This document shows positions 1 through 9,321 of a stretch of 64,000 nt of DNA, piece by piece. Position 1 is the first letter of the stretch. The number at the start of each line of letters is the position of its first letter. Source of the stretch: Thioclava electrotropha. GTDB taxonomy: Bacteria; Pseudomonadota; Alphaproteobacteria; Rhodobacterales; Rhodobacteraceae. Below the pieces are notes generated by a model. It made no database searches and was not told where the DNA came from. It worked only from the letters and a program-made list of their open reading frames with translations. The stretch lies in assembly GCF_002085925.2 (NCBI RefSeq), contig NZ_CP053562.1, positions 2,274,001-2,338,000 of the forward strand, in the 5' to 3' direction. The position numbers were made by a program, and so were the translations under genes.

Positions 1-2205
1 GCGGACATGCATCGAGTCGTCGACCTCGTTGCCGCCGGTCCCGGTCGTGTCGTCCAGACCCCAGACCGAGCCCACGTCCCAGAACACGCCGCCGGTGATG
101 CCGTATTCCTCGGGCAGACCGATCGGGAATTCCGCTTCGACCTTGCCGACCCAGTAGTAATTGCCGCCGAGCGCGTCGGTATTGCCCGCATTGAGGTCAC
201 GCGGACCGATGCCGTAGCTCTCGAAGCCGCGGATCTGGCTGCCCGAGAAGCGTTGCAAGATCGTCGAACCATCCGTGGCATCGACCGCGCCCCCTTCGAG
301 CGAGGCGCGCAACGTCGCTTCCTCGTTGAAGATCTTGCGCTCGCCGACGATCTTCGCAGTGGTCTGGCCGCCTTTCACGTCACCGCCGACGCCCCAGAAC
401 TGCTGATCGACGTTGAACCGCCAGGTGAAGCGCGGGTCGATCTGTTCGCGCGCGGTATCATAGCTGTAGCGCAGACCCGGGCCGCTGTAACGCTGCGTGC
501 CCTTGTCGGCTTCTTCGTTCAGCAGGATGTCCGAGGAGTCGCTCGGCACGTTGTTCAGCGTGTCTTCGCCGATCTTGTAGCTCACCTGCAGACGGCCGCG
601 CTCGGAGACCGGGAATTCCAGTGCCGGCTCGACGCTGATGCGGCGCGTGTCGTAAGCGGTGTTCGACGCCGAGCTCGAGGTCGCATAGGCGGCCGAGAAC
701 TTCAGCGCCACGTCACGTCCGAGGAACGCCGGCTCGATAAACCGGAAGCTGGAGCTGTTATTGTCCTTGGTCGTGCCGATCGACACACCGAGATACTGCC
801 CGCGACCGAGGAAGTTTTTCTCTTCCAGCGAAGCGTTGAAACCGATCCCGTCCGAATTCGAATAGGAGGCGCCGAAGCCGAGCGACCCGGTGGGCTGCTC
901 TTCGACGTTCACGTCGACGACGACCTGATCGGAGCTCGAGCCCGGTTTCGTGTTCACGTCGACCGATTTGAAGTAGCCGGTGCCGCGGATGCGGTCGGCG
1001 GCGTTCGAAATCTCGCGCGGGTTGTAGGGGTCGCCTTCAACCGTCCGGAACTCGCGCCGGACCACCCGGTCGAGCGTCGCGGTGTTGCCCTCGATGTCGA
1101 TGCGCTGAACGAAGACGCGCGGGCCACGGACCAGCACGAAATCGACATTGACCGACTGCGTGCGCGGGTCTTGGGTGATGCGCGGCTCGACGCGGGCGAA
1201 TTGGATGCCCTTCTTGATCGCAAGCTGCTCCATCCGGGTCACGGCCAGCTCGATCGCTTTCGGCGAGAAGGTCTGCCCCTGACGGATCTTGGTGAGCGGC
1301 GCGAAGTCGTCAGGCGCGACGCCGTCGATCTCGGAACTCGTGTTGATCGAGTTGAAATGGTATTTCTGCCCTTCGATGATGTTGAAGGTCATGAAGAACG
1401 CATCGCGCTGGCGCGACATCTGCGAGGACACACCGGTGACCTGCACGTTCTTGTAGCCACGCGCCTGGTAGAAATCGATCAGCTTCTGACGGTCGACCGG
1501 GATCCGGTTGGCGTTGAACGTGTCGTTCTTCACGAAGGTACGGAAGATCCCCGCCTGCTTCGTTTCGAGCACCTGACGCAGGCGACGGTCCGAATAGGAG
1601 CGGTTGCCGGTGAAGGTCACGCGCTCGATCGAGGTGACCTTGCCTTCCTTGATCTCGAAGGCGACGTCGACGCGGTTATTGTCGCGGCGAATGACCTTCG
1701 GCACCACACGGGCGGCCATGCGGCCGTCCTCGGAATAGGCGCGCGCCAGACGCTGGGCGTCGGCTTCGATCTGGGCCGGGTTATAGACGCGGTTCGGCTT
1801 CGCCTGAATGATCGTGGCGAGCTGCTCGTCCTTGATGATCTTGTTGCCTTCGAAATTGATCACGCTGATCGTCGGGTACTCAGTCACGGCGATCTTGAGC
1901 GTGTTGCCCTGCGGCGTGATTGCAACGTTCTCGAACAGGCCGGAATTCGTCAGGCGCTGGTACGCGGCGTTGAGATCGGCGGCGGTGACGGCCTGATTGC
2001 GGGCGATTCTGGCGAAGGACAGAATCGTCGCCGCGTCGACGCGCTCGTTACCGGTGATCACCACCTGGGAAAAACTATATTGCTGCGCCTGAGCGATCAC
2101 GGGAACCGCAAGGCAACTCATTGCAACTGCTGGAAATACTACGCTGGCCCGCAGTGCCTTTCGCGTCGCACAGAGTCTCAGCATAGTTTGCACGCTCATA
2201 GACAT
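1..2205 (-). CDS. bamA: Outer membrane protein assembly factor BamA, 3' end cut by window edge
   Basis: BamA (Omp85 family) is the central outer-membrane subunit that folds and inserts beta-barrel proteins. From the ATG at 2205 the frame stays consistent for 735 codons to base 1. The protein begins with a signal peptide ending near AQAQQ, followed by the first POTRA domain (VVITGNERVDAATIL); five POTRA domains should fill roughly residues 40-360 and the barrel the rest. The visible end reads VFWDVGSVWGLDD and continues to VDDSMHVR, so only the last few barrel strands, perhaps 50 residues, lie outside the window. The start is chosen for the GGGAGAGGG ribosome site just upstream; a second ATG lies two codons in. 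It follows the rseP block but is separated from it by a small membrane gene and a terminator, so it probably has its own promoter in 2206-2330. The identity is secure. Confidence 0.96.
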   Translation of the reverse strand, partial: MSMSVQTMLRLCATRKALRASVVFPAVAMSCLAVPVIAQAQQYSFSQVVITGNERVDAATILSFARIARNQAVTAADLNAAYQRLTNSGLFENVAITPQGNTLKIAVTEYPTISVINFEGNKIIKDEQLATIIQAKPNRVYNPAQIEADAQRLARAYSEDGRMAARVVPKVIRRDNNRVDVAFEIKEGKVTSIERVTFTGNRSYSDRRLRQVLETKQAGIFRTFVKNDTFNANRIPVDRQKLIDFYQARGYKNVQVTGVSSQMSRQRDAFFMTFNIIEGQKYHFNSINTSSEIDGVAPDDFAPLTKIRQGQTFSPKAIELAVTRMEQLAIKKGIQFARVEPRITQDPRTQSVNVDFVLVRGPRVFVQRIDIEGNTATLDRVVRREFRTVEGDPYNPREISNAADRIRGTGYFKSVDVNTKPGSSSDQVVVDVNVEEQPTGSLGFGASYSNSDGIGFNASLEEKNFLGRGQYLGVSIGTTKDNNSSSFRFIEPAFLGRDVALKFSAAYATSSSASNTAYDTRRISVEPALEFPVSERGRLQVSYKIGEDTLNNVPSDSSDILLNEEADKGTQRYSGPGLRYSYDTAREQIDPRFTWRFNVDQQFWGVGGDVKGGQTTAKIVGERKIFNEEATLRASLEGGAVDATDGSTILQRFSGSQIRGFESYGIGPRDLNAGNTDALGGNYYWVGKVEAEFPIGLPEEYGITGGVFWDVGSVWGLDDTTGTGGNEVDDSMHVR

Positions 2206-2330
2206 CGCCCTCTCCCGCCGGAAGTTCACTTTTTCCCTTTGATAAGGGTCGTACCGAAGGGCGTAAGCGATGTCAAAGCTGGGATGGGGGCTCAGACCCG
2301 AGATTTTGTGGAGCGCGATCATCTTGCCAC

Positions 2331-2356
2331 GAAAGAAAGGGCCGCGAAGGCGGCCC
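2331..2356 (-). terminator. Rho-independent terminator after the small membrane gene
   Basis: On the minus strand a perfect 7-bp stem (GGGCCGC / GCGGCCC) with a CTTC loop is followed by TTTCTTTC. It lies between the stop of the 57-residue membrane protein gene and bamA, so the pyrH-to-rseP transcript is probably at least partly terminated here. Confidence 0.75.
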
Positions 2357-2410
2357 CGGGATCGACGAAGAACGGGTTTTGCGGGCGTTTCGTGCCCTTT
2401 TCGGACCGGC

Positions 2411-2584
2411 TCAGATGCGCTGGAAGCTGGACGCGTCGCCGCCGAGAATGTCGATCAATTGAACACCGATCAGCGCCGCGCCGAACAGCGCGACCAGAAC
2501 CGCTGCGATGAACAGCAGCCGGTCCCCGACGATTTCCACCAACGGGCGAAGTTCGCGATAGTGATGCGCGATAATCTCGGACAT
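2411..2584 (-). CDS. Small single-pass membrane protein, 57 aa, unknown function
   Basis: This short gene encodes a 57-residue protein starting MSEIIAHHYRELRPL and ending SSFQRI. It has a short charged N-terminus and one strong hydrophobic segment (about residues 22-46), so it should sit in the inner membrane. The start is well supported: AAGGAGAC lies six bases before the ATG. It sits 111 bp after rseP and is followed by a clear terminator before bamA, so it looks like the last gene of the pyrH-frr-uppS-cdsA-dxr-rseP transcript. I recognise no family. The position between the site-2 protease and BamA suggests an envelope role, but that is inference only. Confidence 0.72.
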   Translation of the reverse strand: MSEIIAHHYRELRPLVEIVGDRLLFIAAVLVALFGAALIGVQLIDILGGDASSFQRI

Positions 2585-2695
2585 GAGTGGTCTCCTTCGC
2601 GCGATTTGCGCTAAGAGTTCCCTACCCTGTCTTCATGACCGCATTGCGAGGCAATTGTGGCGAAATCTGGGCCGTCACCGCCGTCACGGGCCCGC

Positions 2696-4036
2696 TCAGC
2701 AGGTCAGATCGTTCCAGAGCCCGAAGACCATCAGCGTCAGTACCAGCGCCAGCCCGATCGACATGAAGACGTTCATCAGCTGATCGGAGGGCGGCTTGCC
2801 CGTGATCGCCTCGTAAAGGTGGAACATCAGATGCCCGCCATCGAGCACCGGGATCGGGAAGAGGTTCAGGAAGCCCACCGCCGTCGACAGAACCGCGATA
2901 AACCAGATGAAATCGAGCACGCCCGATTTCGCCGCCGCCGCCGAGGTCTCGGCAATGCGCAGCGCGCCGGTCAGGTTACAGCTCGAGATCCGCTGCGCGA
3001 TCATCGCCTGAATGCCCGAGACCGATTGCGTGATGATACCCCAGGTCTGCCGCGCGCCGCCGACGATTGCATCGACCGGGCCCACCGATTGCGTCACCGG
3101 CTCGAACATGAATGAGCCTGTCGCCCCGATAAGGAAACGCGTCTCGAACTGCCCGTCACCCACCGGCAGATCGGTGCGGCGCGGCGCCAGCGTCACGGAG
3201 AACGTCTCGCCGCCATCGCCCTCGGGCCGCCAGATATCGAGCGAGACCGCCTTGCCCTCGCCTGCCTTCACCGCGTCCTGCAGATCGACGAAGCGATAGA
3301 CCGGTTTGCCATCAATCGCGGTGATCACATCGCCCGCGCGCAGACCGGCATCATACGCAGCAGAGCCCGGCTGAACGCCCGCAAACCGCGCCGGGAAGAG
3401 CTGCGGCCCCGTCGCGTCGGTTTTGCTTCCGTCGCGGGTCACGGTGTAATCGAGCGTCGGCCCTGCGGGCAACTGGTCGACCACATCGGAGAGCGCCTGA
3501 TAATCCGGCGTAGGCTTGCCCGCCACCGCGTCGATCACGTCGCCCTGCTGCAGATCGCCCGACCCGCCGGGCAGCGCGACGACGGTCTGGATCGCGGGCG
3601 TCTCGGTGGCCTGCCCCGTCCAGAGGCTCAGCCCCGCGATCACGCAGATCGACAGGATGAAGTTGAAGACCGGCCCGGCCGCCACGGTCGCCGCGCGCGC
3701 CCAAAGCGGCGCGCCATGCATCGTGTGGCGGCGTTCCTCGGGGCTCAGATGGGCCATTTCCTCGGAGTCGACCCCGGCCGAGGCCGCATTCGCATCGCCC
3801 AGAAACTTGACGTAGCCGCCAAGCGGCACGGCGGCGATCTGCCAGCGCGTGCCATGCTTGTCGACGCGGCTTATCAGCTTCGGCCCGAAGCCGAGCGAGA
3901 AGACCTCCGCCTTGATCCCGGAAATCCGCCCGATGATGTAATGGCCGTATTCATGCACCGCGACGATGATCGAGAGCGCGACGACGAAGGCCACAACCGT
4001 ATAGAGCAGATTGCCGAATTGGGGCAGCAGGTCCAA
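2696..4036 (-). CDS. rseP: RIP metalloprotease RseP (site-2 protease)
   Basis: An intramembrane zinc protease of the M50B/site-2 family, 446 aa, which cleaves anti-sigma factors and leftover signal peptides in the inner membrane. The HEYGH zinc motif lies in the first transmembrane segment (residues 28-32), and the second metal-ligand motif (NLFPIPVLDGGH) lies near residue 395. Two PDZ-like regions occupy the middle (around 130-215 and 215-300), and a final hydrophobic segment closes the protein. Its ATG lies three bases after the dxr stop, so the two are co-transcribed and probably translationally coupled. Length and motif order are normal for the family. Confidence 0.96.
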   Translation of the reverse strand: MDLLPQFGNLLYTVVAFVVALSIIVAVHEYGHYIIGRISGIKAEVFSLGFGPKLISRVDKHGTRWQIAAVPLGGYVKFLGDANAASAGVDSEEMAHLSPEERRHTMHGAPLWARAATVAAGPVFNFILSICVIAGLSLWTGQATETPAIQTVVALPGGSGDLQQGDVIDAVAGKPTPDYQALSDVVDQLPAGPTLDYTVTRDGSKTDATGPQLFPARFAGVQPGSAAYDAGLRAGDVITAIDGKPVYRFVDLQDAVKAGEGKAVSLDIWRPEGDGGETFSVTLAPRRTDLPVGDGQFETRFLIGATGSFMFEPVTQSVGPVDAIVGGARQTWGIITQSVSGIQAMIAQRISSCNLTGALRIAETSAAAAKSGVLDFIWFIAVLSTAVGFLNLFPIPVLDGGHLMFHLYEAITGKPPSDQLMNVFMSIGLALVLTLMVFGLWNDLTC

Positions 4037-4039
4037 AAC

Positions 4040-5218
4040 TCAGATCCTTCCGTGTTCACAAATCGCCATCGCGCGCGCCCGCGCTTCGGCGTCGCAGCTC
4101 AGAACCATATCGAGGTCTTTTGCGGCGATTCCAAGACCCTGGTCCCGCGACATCTCGCCCAGAACCCTCTCGACCAGCGTGGCCATGTCGAGAAATCCGA
4201 TCCGGCCCGCGATGAAAAGATCGAGCGCGACTTCCTTGGCGGCGTTGAAGACGGTGCCCGCCAGACCGCCGGTTTCCATCACCTCGCGCGCCAGCCGCAG
4301 GGCGGGGAACCGCTCCAGATCCGGGGTGCGGAAATCGAGCTGTCCGATCTTCGCCAAATCGAGCTTCTCGACCGGCAGCGGCTTGCGCGCGGGCCAGTTG
4401 AGCGCATAGCCGATCGCGTGGCGCATGTCGGGCACGCCCATATGCGCCATCAGCCCGCCATCGTGGAACCCGACCAGCGAATGAACGATGCTCTGGGGAT
4501 GGACGAGCACTTCGATCTGCTCCGGCGCAAAACCGAAGAACTCTTTCGCCTCAATGACTTCCAGAGCTTTGTTAAACATCGAAGCGGAGTCGATCGTGAT
4601 CCGCTGGCCCATGTCCCAGTTCGGGTGTGCCGAGGCTTCGGCCACCGTGGCATGGGCGAGCTTTTCCATCGGCCAGTCACGAAACGCGCCGCCAGAGGCG
4701 GTGATGATCACCCGCTCGACCGCGGCGATATCCTCGCCGACGAGCCCTTGGAAGATAGCCGAATGCTCGCTGTCGACTGGCAGGATCGTCGCGCCATGCG
4801 CACGCGCCTCGGCCATCAGCAAGGGCCCCGCGGTCACCAGCGATTCCTTGTTGGCCAGCGCCAGCGTCGCACCTTGCGAGAGCGCCGCAAAGCCGGGCGC
4901 GAGCCCCGCCGCGCCGACGATCCCCGACAGGACCCAATCGGCCGGACGATAGGCCGCCTCGATCAGCGCCTGCGGCCCGGCGGCCACCTCGATCCCGGTC
5001 CCGGCCAGCGCATCGCGTAGCGCGGGCAGACACTCGTCGAAGGCCGTCACGGCCAGATCGGCCTTCAGCGCCACGGCCTGCTCGGCCAGTCGCGCGACAT
5101 TGCGGCCTGCGCTCAGCGCGACCACGTCATAGGCCTCCGCCCCGCCCTGCGCCATCAGCAGATCAAAGCAGCTTTCGCCGATCGAGCCGGTCGCCCCGAA
5201 GACCGAAACCTTCCGCAT
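4040..5218 (-). CDS. dxr: 1-deoxy-D-xylulose 5-phosphate reductoisomerase
   Basis: Dxr/IspC (392 aa) converts deoxyxylulose 5-phosphate to methylerythritol 4-phosphate with NADPH, the committed step of the MEP isoprenoid pathway. The NADPH-binding GATGSIGESCFDLL motif is at residues 9-22. The metal and substrate region is visible as ANKESLV, PVDSEHSA and TASGGAF, with the flexible-loop region around HPNWDMGQRIT. The gene lies between cdsA (3-bp gap) and rseP (3-bp gap) in one transcript. The fused ispDF gene of the same pathway is at 44.9 kb in this window. Confidence 0.97.
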   Translation of the reverse strand: MRKVSVFGATGSIGESCFDLLMAQGGAEAYDVVALSAGRNVARLAEQAVALKADLAVTAFDECLPALRDALAGTGIEVAAGPQALIEAAYRPADWVLSGIVGAAGLAPGFAALSQGATLALANKESLVTAGPLLMAEARAHGATILPVDSEHSAIFQGLVGEDIAAVERVIITASGGAFRDWPMEKLAHATVAEASAHPNWDMGQRITIDSASMFNKALEVIEAKEFFGFAPEQIEVLVHPQSIVHSLVGFHDGGLMAHMGVPDMRHAIGYALNWPARKPLPVEKLDLAKIGQLDFRTPDLERFPALRLAREVMETGGLAGTVFNAAKEVALDLFIAGRIGFLDMATLVERVLGEMSRDQGLGIAAKDLDMVLSCDAEARARAMAICEHGRI

Positions 5219-5221
5219 CGT

Positions 5222-6019
5222 TCAGCCTTCCGTCAGCGGCAGGGTCATCACCTGCGAAATCAGCATCAGGAACACGACCGCGCCGGTCAGCGCGTCGAAA
5301 CGGTCCAGCACGCCGCCATGGCCCGGGATCAGCGAGGAGCTGTCCTTCACGCCGGTCGCGCGCTTGATCGCGCTTTCGGCGATGTCGCCCAGCTGGCCTG
5401 CGAAGGCCAGAAGCGGCGAGATCCAGATCATCGCGAGCCCGCCGCCCATCTGGGCGAAGAGAAAGCCCACCAGCGCCGCACCGACCCAGCCGCCGACCGT
5501 GCCCGACCATGTCTTCTTCGGGCTGACCTTGGGCCAGAATTTCGGCCCGCCCATCGTGCGGCCCACGAAATATCCCATGATATCAGAGACAACGACCACC
5601 GCGACGATCCAGGTGATCGCACCAAGCCCCGCGCCTTCGCGCAGTGCGACGAGCCCATAGCCCGTCAGCATGATCGCCAGCGCATAGCCCGCGCCAAGCC
5701 AGCGCCGCCCGGTGCAGATCACCGCCGCCATGATCGGAACGATCAGCAGATAAAGCAGGCCATAAGGCTCATGGATGGCGAGGACGAACGTCAGTGCAGC
5801 CGCCGCCACCAGCCCCAGACCGACCGCCTTGCCGGGGCGTTCGGGGCGCAGCATCGCGGTGAGCTCCCAGATCATCAGACCCGTCACAAGCACCGAGAGC
5901 GCCGCGAAGACGGGTCCGCCCCACCAGATCGCGGCGAGCCCGATCGCGACCATCGCAAGCCCGGAGGCAAGCCGCGGGACGAGATCGCCCCATTTGCCGG
6001 TCCGCGGCGTCTCCGTCAC
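5222..6019 (-). CDS. cdsA: Phosphatidate cytidylyltransferase
   Basis: CdsA (265 aa) makes CDP-diacylglycerol from phosphatidate and CTP, the entry point to bacterial phospholipids. It is a polytopic inner-membrane protein with about seven or eight hydrophobic segments. The family signature is near the C-terminus: SAIKRATGVKDSSSLIPGHG followed by GVLDRFD. Conserved SDIMGYFVGR and SPKKTWSG stretches precede it. Its start overlaps the uppS stop by four bases and its stop is three bases from dxr, the usual order in this lineage. Confidence 0.96.
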   Translation of the reverse strand: MTETPRTGKWGDLVPRLASGLAMVAIGLAAIWWGGPVFAALSVLVTGLMIWELTAMLRPERPGKAVGLGLVAAAALTFVLAIHEPYGLLYLLIVPIMAAVICTGRRWLGAGYALAIMLTGYGLVALREGAGLGAITWIVAVVVVSDIMGYFVGRTMGGPKFWPKVSPKKTWSGTVGGWVGAALVGFLFAQMGGGLAMIWISPLLAFAGQLGDIAESAIKRATGVKDSSSLIPGHGGVLDRFDALTGAVVFLMLISQVMTLPLTEG

Positions 6020-6774
6020 GAGGCGACCCCGCCGAAGCGCCGCTCGCGCCCGGCAAACCGATCGAGAATATCGGACAGCTCGTCCGGCGTGAAATCGGGC
6101 CAGAGCGTCGGCGTGAATTCATATTCCGAATAGGCCGCCTGCCACGGCAGGAAGTTCGAGGTCCGCGTCTCGCCGGAGCTGCGGATCACCAGATCGGGGT
6201 CGGGCATGCCGGCGCTGTCGAGCCGCGACGAGATCATCGCCTCGTCCACCTCGTCGGCCGTGATCTTGCCCTCGGCGACGTCGCGCGCAATCGACTGCGC
6301 TGCGCGTTTCAGCTCGTCGCGCCCGCCGTAATTGATCGCAACCGCCAGCGTCAGCTTGGAATTGCCCTTGGTGCGGGTCTCGATCGCGTCCATCGTCTCG
6401 CGCAGCAGCGGGTCGAGCGGCGTGCGGTCGCCGATAAAGCGCAGCTCGACGCCCTGACGCGACAGCTCCGCCGCCTCGCGTTTGATCATCAGCCGGAACA
6501 TCTTCATCAACCCGAGAACTTCCTGCGTCGAGCGCTTCCAGTTCTCCGTCGAGAAGGCGTAGATCGTCATGTAGCGGATGCCGAGATCGGGCGCGGCCTG
6601 CACGACCTTCTTGATCTGCTCGGCCCCCTTGCGGTGACCGGCCAGACGCGGCCAGCCCCGCTGGGTGGCCCACCGGCCGTTGCCATCCATGATGATCGCG
6701 ACATGCAGCGGCGCCGGGGCGCCCCCCTCATGCCCCTGCGGGGTCTGGGCGATGTCGGGAATGCTAGGGGCCAT
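6016..6774 (-). CDS. uppS: Undecaprenyl diphosphate synthase (cis-prenyltransferase)
   Basis: UppS (252 aa) extends farnesyl diphosphate with isopentenyl units in cis to make the C55 carrier for peptidoglycan and O-antigen. The catalytic-Asp motif HVAIIMDGNGRWA lies near residues 24-36, with YAFSTENWKR and the late DLVIRSSGE / RTSNFLPWQ motifs in order. The first 20 residues are a variable extension. The ATG at 6774 lies 51 bp after the frr stop, and the end overlaps cdsA by four bases (ATGA). Confidence 0.96.
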   Translation of the reverse strand: MAPSIPDIAQTPQGHEGGAPAPLHVAIIMDGNGRWATQRGWPRLAGHRKGAEQIKKVVQAAPDLGIRYMTIYAFSTENWKRSTQEVLGLMKMFRLMIKREAAELSRQGVELRFIGDRTPLDPLLRETMDAIETRTKGNSKLTLAVAINYGGRDELKRAAQSIARDVAEGKITADEVDEAMISSRLDSAGMPDPDLVIRSSGETRTSNFLPWQAAYSEYEFTPTLWPDFTPDELSDILDRFAGRERRFGGVAS

Positions 6775-6811
6775 CGGCGATGTGATCCTTTTCGCTCAAG
6801 ACGCAGGGGGA

Positions 6812-6829
6812 CTGAGGCAAAAGCCTCAG
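6812..6829 (-). other. Stem-loop overlapping the frr stop codon
   Basis: A perfect 7-bp stem (CTGAGGC / GCCTCAG) with a four-base T loop contains the frr stop codon and starts the 51-bp frr-uppS spacer. No T-run follows on the minus strand, so it is more likely an RNA-processing or stability element than a terminator. Confidence 0.4.
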
Positions 6830-7389
6830 ACCTGCATGATCTCGGCTTGCTTGTCTTCGAGCGCCTTGTCGACCTTGGCGATATGCGCGTCGGTCATGTC
6901 CTGAACCTCGCTCTCCCAGATCTTCACGTCGTCTTCGGACATGCCGTCGGCCTTGGCCTTCTTGATCTGGTCCATGCCGTCGCGGCGCACGTTGCGGATC
7001 GCGACGCGGGCGTGCTCGGCATATTGAGCGGCGACCTTGGTCAGCTCGCGGCGGCGTTCCTCGTTCAGCTCCGGGATCGGCAGCATGATGATCGTGCCGT
7101 TGGTCTGCGGGTTGATGCCCAGACCGGATTCGCGGATCGCTTTCTCGACCTTGCCGACCATCGACTTGTCCCAGACGTTGATCGTGACCATCCGCGGCTC
7201 GGGCACGTTCACGGTACCGACCTGATTGATCGGGGTCATCTGGCCATAGGCTTCGACCTGAACCGGCTCTACCATCGAGGCCGAGGCGCGGCCCGTGCGC
7301 AGCGACGCGAATTCATGCTTGAGCGAGCTCATTGCGCCATCCATGCGGCGGGCAAGGTCATCGGTGTCGATCTCGATATCGTCGGACAT
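6826..7389 (-). CDS. frr: Ribosome recycling factor
   Basis: RRF (187 aa) splits post-termination ribosomes together with EF-G and IF3. Length and sequence are typical: the N-terminal helix with [34 protein letters not shown], then MTPINQVG in the small domain and a conserved C-terminal helix pair ending [19 protein letters not shown]. It lies 89 bp downstream of pyrH on the same strand, as in most proteobacteria. Confidence 0.97.
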   Translation of the reverse strand: MSDDIEIDTDDLARRMDGAMSSLKHEFASLRTGRASASMVEPVQVEAYGQMTPINQVGTVNVPEPRMVTINVWDKSMVGKVEKAIRESGLGINPQTNGTIIMLPIPELNEERRRELTKVAAQYAEHARVAIRNVRRDGMDQIKKAKADGMSEDDVKIWESEVQDMTDAHIAKVDKALEDKQAEIMQV

Positions 7390-7478
7390 TGGGTATTTCC
7401 CCGTTCTTGTTGAGCCTCGGGCCGAGCTTTAGCGCAGCTCGCAGGCGAAAACTAGCATTTGTGACCGTCGCGCGGCGC

Positions 7479-8210
7479 TCAGCCCTGCACTTTGGTGTAG
7501 GTGCCTTCGCCCGCCAGAATGCCGCGGAAGCCACCCGGCTCGTCAAGCGAGAACACAATGATCGGCTTGTTGTTATCGCGTGCGAGCGCGATCGCCGAGG
7601 CATCCATCACGCCGAGGTTCTTCTGCAGAACTTCATCGTAGCTGACGGTGTCATAGCGCTTGGCGTCGTCGAATTTCACCGGGTCCTTGTCATAGACCCC
7701 ATCGACCTTGGTGCCCTTGAAGATCGCCTCGCAGGACATTTCGTTGGCGCGCAGCGTGGCGGCGGTGTCGGTCGTGAAATAGGGATTGCCGGTGCCGGCA
7801 GCGAAAATGCAGACCCGCTTCTTCTCGAGGTGGCGCACCGCGCGGCGGCGGATATAGGGCTCGCAGACCTGATCCATCGGGATCGCCGAGATCACGCGGG
7901 TGAAGACGCCAAGGCCTTCCAGCGCGGATTGCATCGCCAGCGCGTTCATCACCGTCGCGAGCATCCCCATGTAATCGGCCGTCGTGCGCTCCATCCCCTG
8001 AGCCGAGCCCGCAAGCCCGCGGAAGATGTTGCCGCCGCCGATCACCATGCAGATCTCGACGCCCAGATCGCGCACCGATTTCACTTCATGCGCTATACGC
8101 GAGACGGTCGGCGGATGCAGGCCGTAGCCCTGATCGCCCATCAGCGCCTCACCCGAGATCTTCAGTAGCACGCGATTGTATTTGGCCGCGGGATGCGTCT
8201 CGGTGCTCAT
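7479..8210 (-). CDS. pyrH: UMP kinase
   Basis: PyrH (243 aa) phosphorylates UMP to UDP and belongs to the amino-acid-kinase fold. The ATP-binding [16 protein letters not shown] lies at residues 15-30, [10 protein letters not shown] near 65, and the late [15 protein letters not shown] loop is present. The frame is open about 80 codons further upstream, but the ATG at 8210 is chosen because homology begins there and an AGGATCAG site precedes it. The usual upstream rpsB-tsf pair is absent; instead miaA diverges from this gene across a 118-bp spacer. Confidence 0.96.
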   Translation of the reverse strand: MSTETHPAAKYNRVLLKISGEALMGDQGYGLHPPTVSRIAHEVKSVRDLGVEICMVIGGGNIFRGLAGSAQGMERTTADYMGMLATVMNALAMQSALEGLGVFTRVISAIPMDQVCEPYIRRRAVRHLEKKRVCIFAAGTGNPYFTTDTAATLRANEMSCEAIFKGTKVDGVYDKDPVKFDDAKRYDTVSYDEVLQKNLGVMDASAIALARDNNKPIIVFSLDEPGGFRGILAGEGTYTKVQG

Positions 8211-8328
8211 CTGATCCTCCGATGGGCTGTTGTCATTGGCGCGCAAAATGATCCAAATAGAGCCGGGGTTCAACCTCTTGCGAAAGCGTAGAGCCCCGAG
8301 CCCGCCAGAAAGCCTGCAAGAGCCGCCG

Positions 8329-9213
8329 ATGCCGACTGCCCTGCCCGAAATATCGCCGCGAACGCCCGTGCTGATCGCGGGAGCGACGGCGAGCGGAAAA
8401 TCGGCGCTGGCGCTCTCGATTGCCGAAGCCGAGGGCGGCGTGGTGATCAATGCCGACGCGCTGCAGGTCTGGTCGTGCTGGCGGGTGCTGAGCGCGCGCC
8501 CCTCGCCCGGGGAAGAAGCCCGCGCGCCGCATGCGCTCTACGGTCATCTCGATCCCGGTGCCGACTATTCCGTCGGCCATTGGCTGCGCGACGTCACCCC
8601 GTATCTGGAGGCCTTTCACGCAGGCGGACCGCGCCCGATCATCGTGGGTGGCACCGGGCTCTATTTCACCGCGCTGACGCAAGGCTTGGCGGAAATCCCT
8701 GAAACGCCACCGGAAATCCGCGCCGAGGCCGACGGGCGGCGGCTCTCGGAAGGCCATGCCGGGATGCTGGACGAGCTCGACGATGCGACCCGCGCGAAGA
8801 TCGACGCGCAGAACCCGATGCGGGTGCAGCGCGCGTGGGAGGTGCTGCGCGCTACCGGTGAGGGACTTTCTGCGTGGCAGGCCCGCACCCCGCCGCCGCT
8901 CCTGCCGCTCGACACCGTGGCGCCACTTCACCTCGATCCGGATCGCGACTGGCTGGCAGACCGCATCGACCGCCGCTTCGATCTGATGCTCGAACAGGGC
9001 GCGCTCGACGAGGTCCGCGCGGTGGAGCCGATCTGGGATCCGAACGCGCTCTGGGCGAAGGCGATCGGGGCGCCGGAACTGATCGCGCATCTGCATGGCG
9101 AGCTCGATCTGAACGAGGCGCGAGAGCGCGCACAAGCGGCAAGTCGCCAATATGCCAAGCGGCAGCGCACTTGGTTTCGTGGCCGCATGAAGGCGTGGCA
9201 CAAGATCGCGTAG
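8329..9213 (+). CDS. miaA: tRNA dimethylallyltransferase
   Basis: MiaA (about 294 aa) transfers a dimethylallyl group to A37 of tRNAs that read UNN codons. The P-loop [12 protein letters not shown] starts near residue 17. The DALQVW stretch replaces the more usual DSMQVY, and the GGTGLYF motif follows near residue 110. The tRNA-binding half ends with [16 protein letters not shown]. The frame opens further upstream at 8230, but the ATG at 8329 is preferred because the P-loop is then about 15 residues from the start, as in relatives. It is divergent from pyrH and stands alone, with 108 bp before the next gene. Confidence 0.92.
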   Translation: MPTALPEISPRTPVLIAGATASGKSALALSIAEAEGGVVINADALQVWSCWRVLSARPSPGEEARAPHALYGHLDPGADYSVGHWLRDVTPYLEAFHAGGPRPIIVGGTGLYFTALTQGLAEIPETPPEIRAEADGRRLSEGHAGMLDELDDATRAKIDAQNPMRVQRAWEVLRATGEGLSAWQARTPPPLLPLDTVAPLHLDPDRDWLADRIDRRFDLMLEQGALDEVRAVEPIWDPNALWAKAIGAPELIAHLHGELDLNEARERAQAASRQYAKRQRTWFRGRMKAWHKIA

Positions 9214-9321
9214 ACTGTGACCCTGCGGCAACTGGGCGCCCGGGCTTCTGTGGAAAATTCCTTGGTCCACGAGAGTGTTGCGGTCTATCCTCCCGCCGAC
9301 ATCGCCTAGGATCAAAGCATC

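Noticed and set aside
7..2511. A plus-strand open frame of 834 codons
   Set aside because: It is the antisense of bamA and its leader. The minus strand reads as a clear Omp85 protein with signal peptide and POTRA domains; the plus frame has no domain and is rich in Arg/Asp, as expected for a GC-rich shadow.
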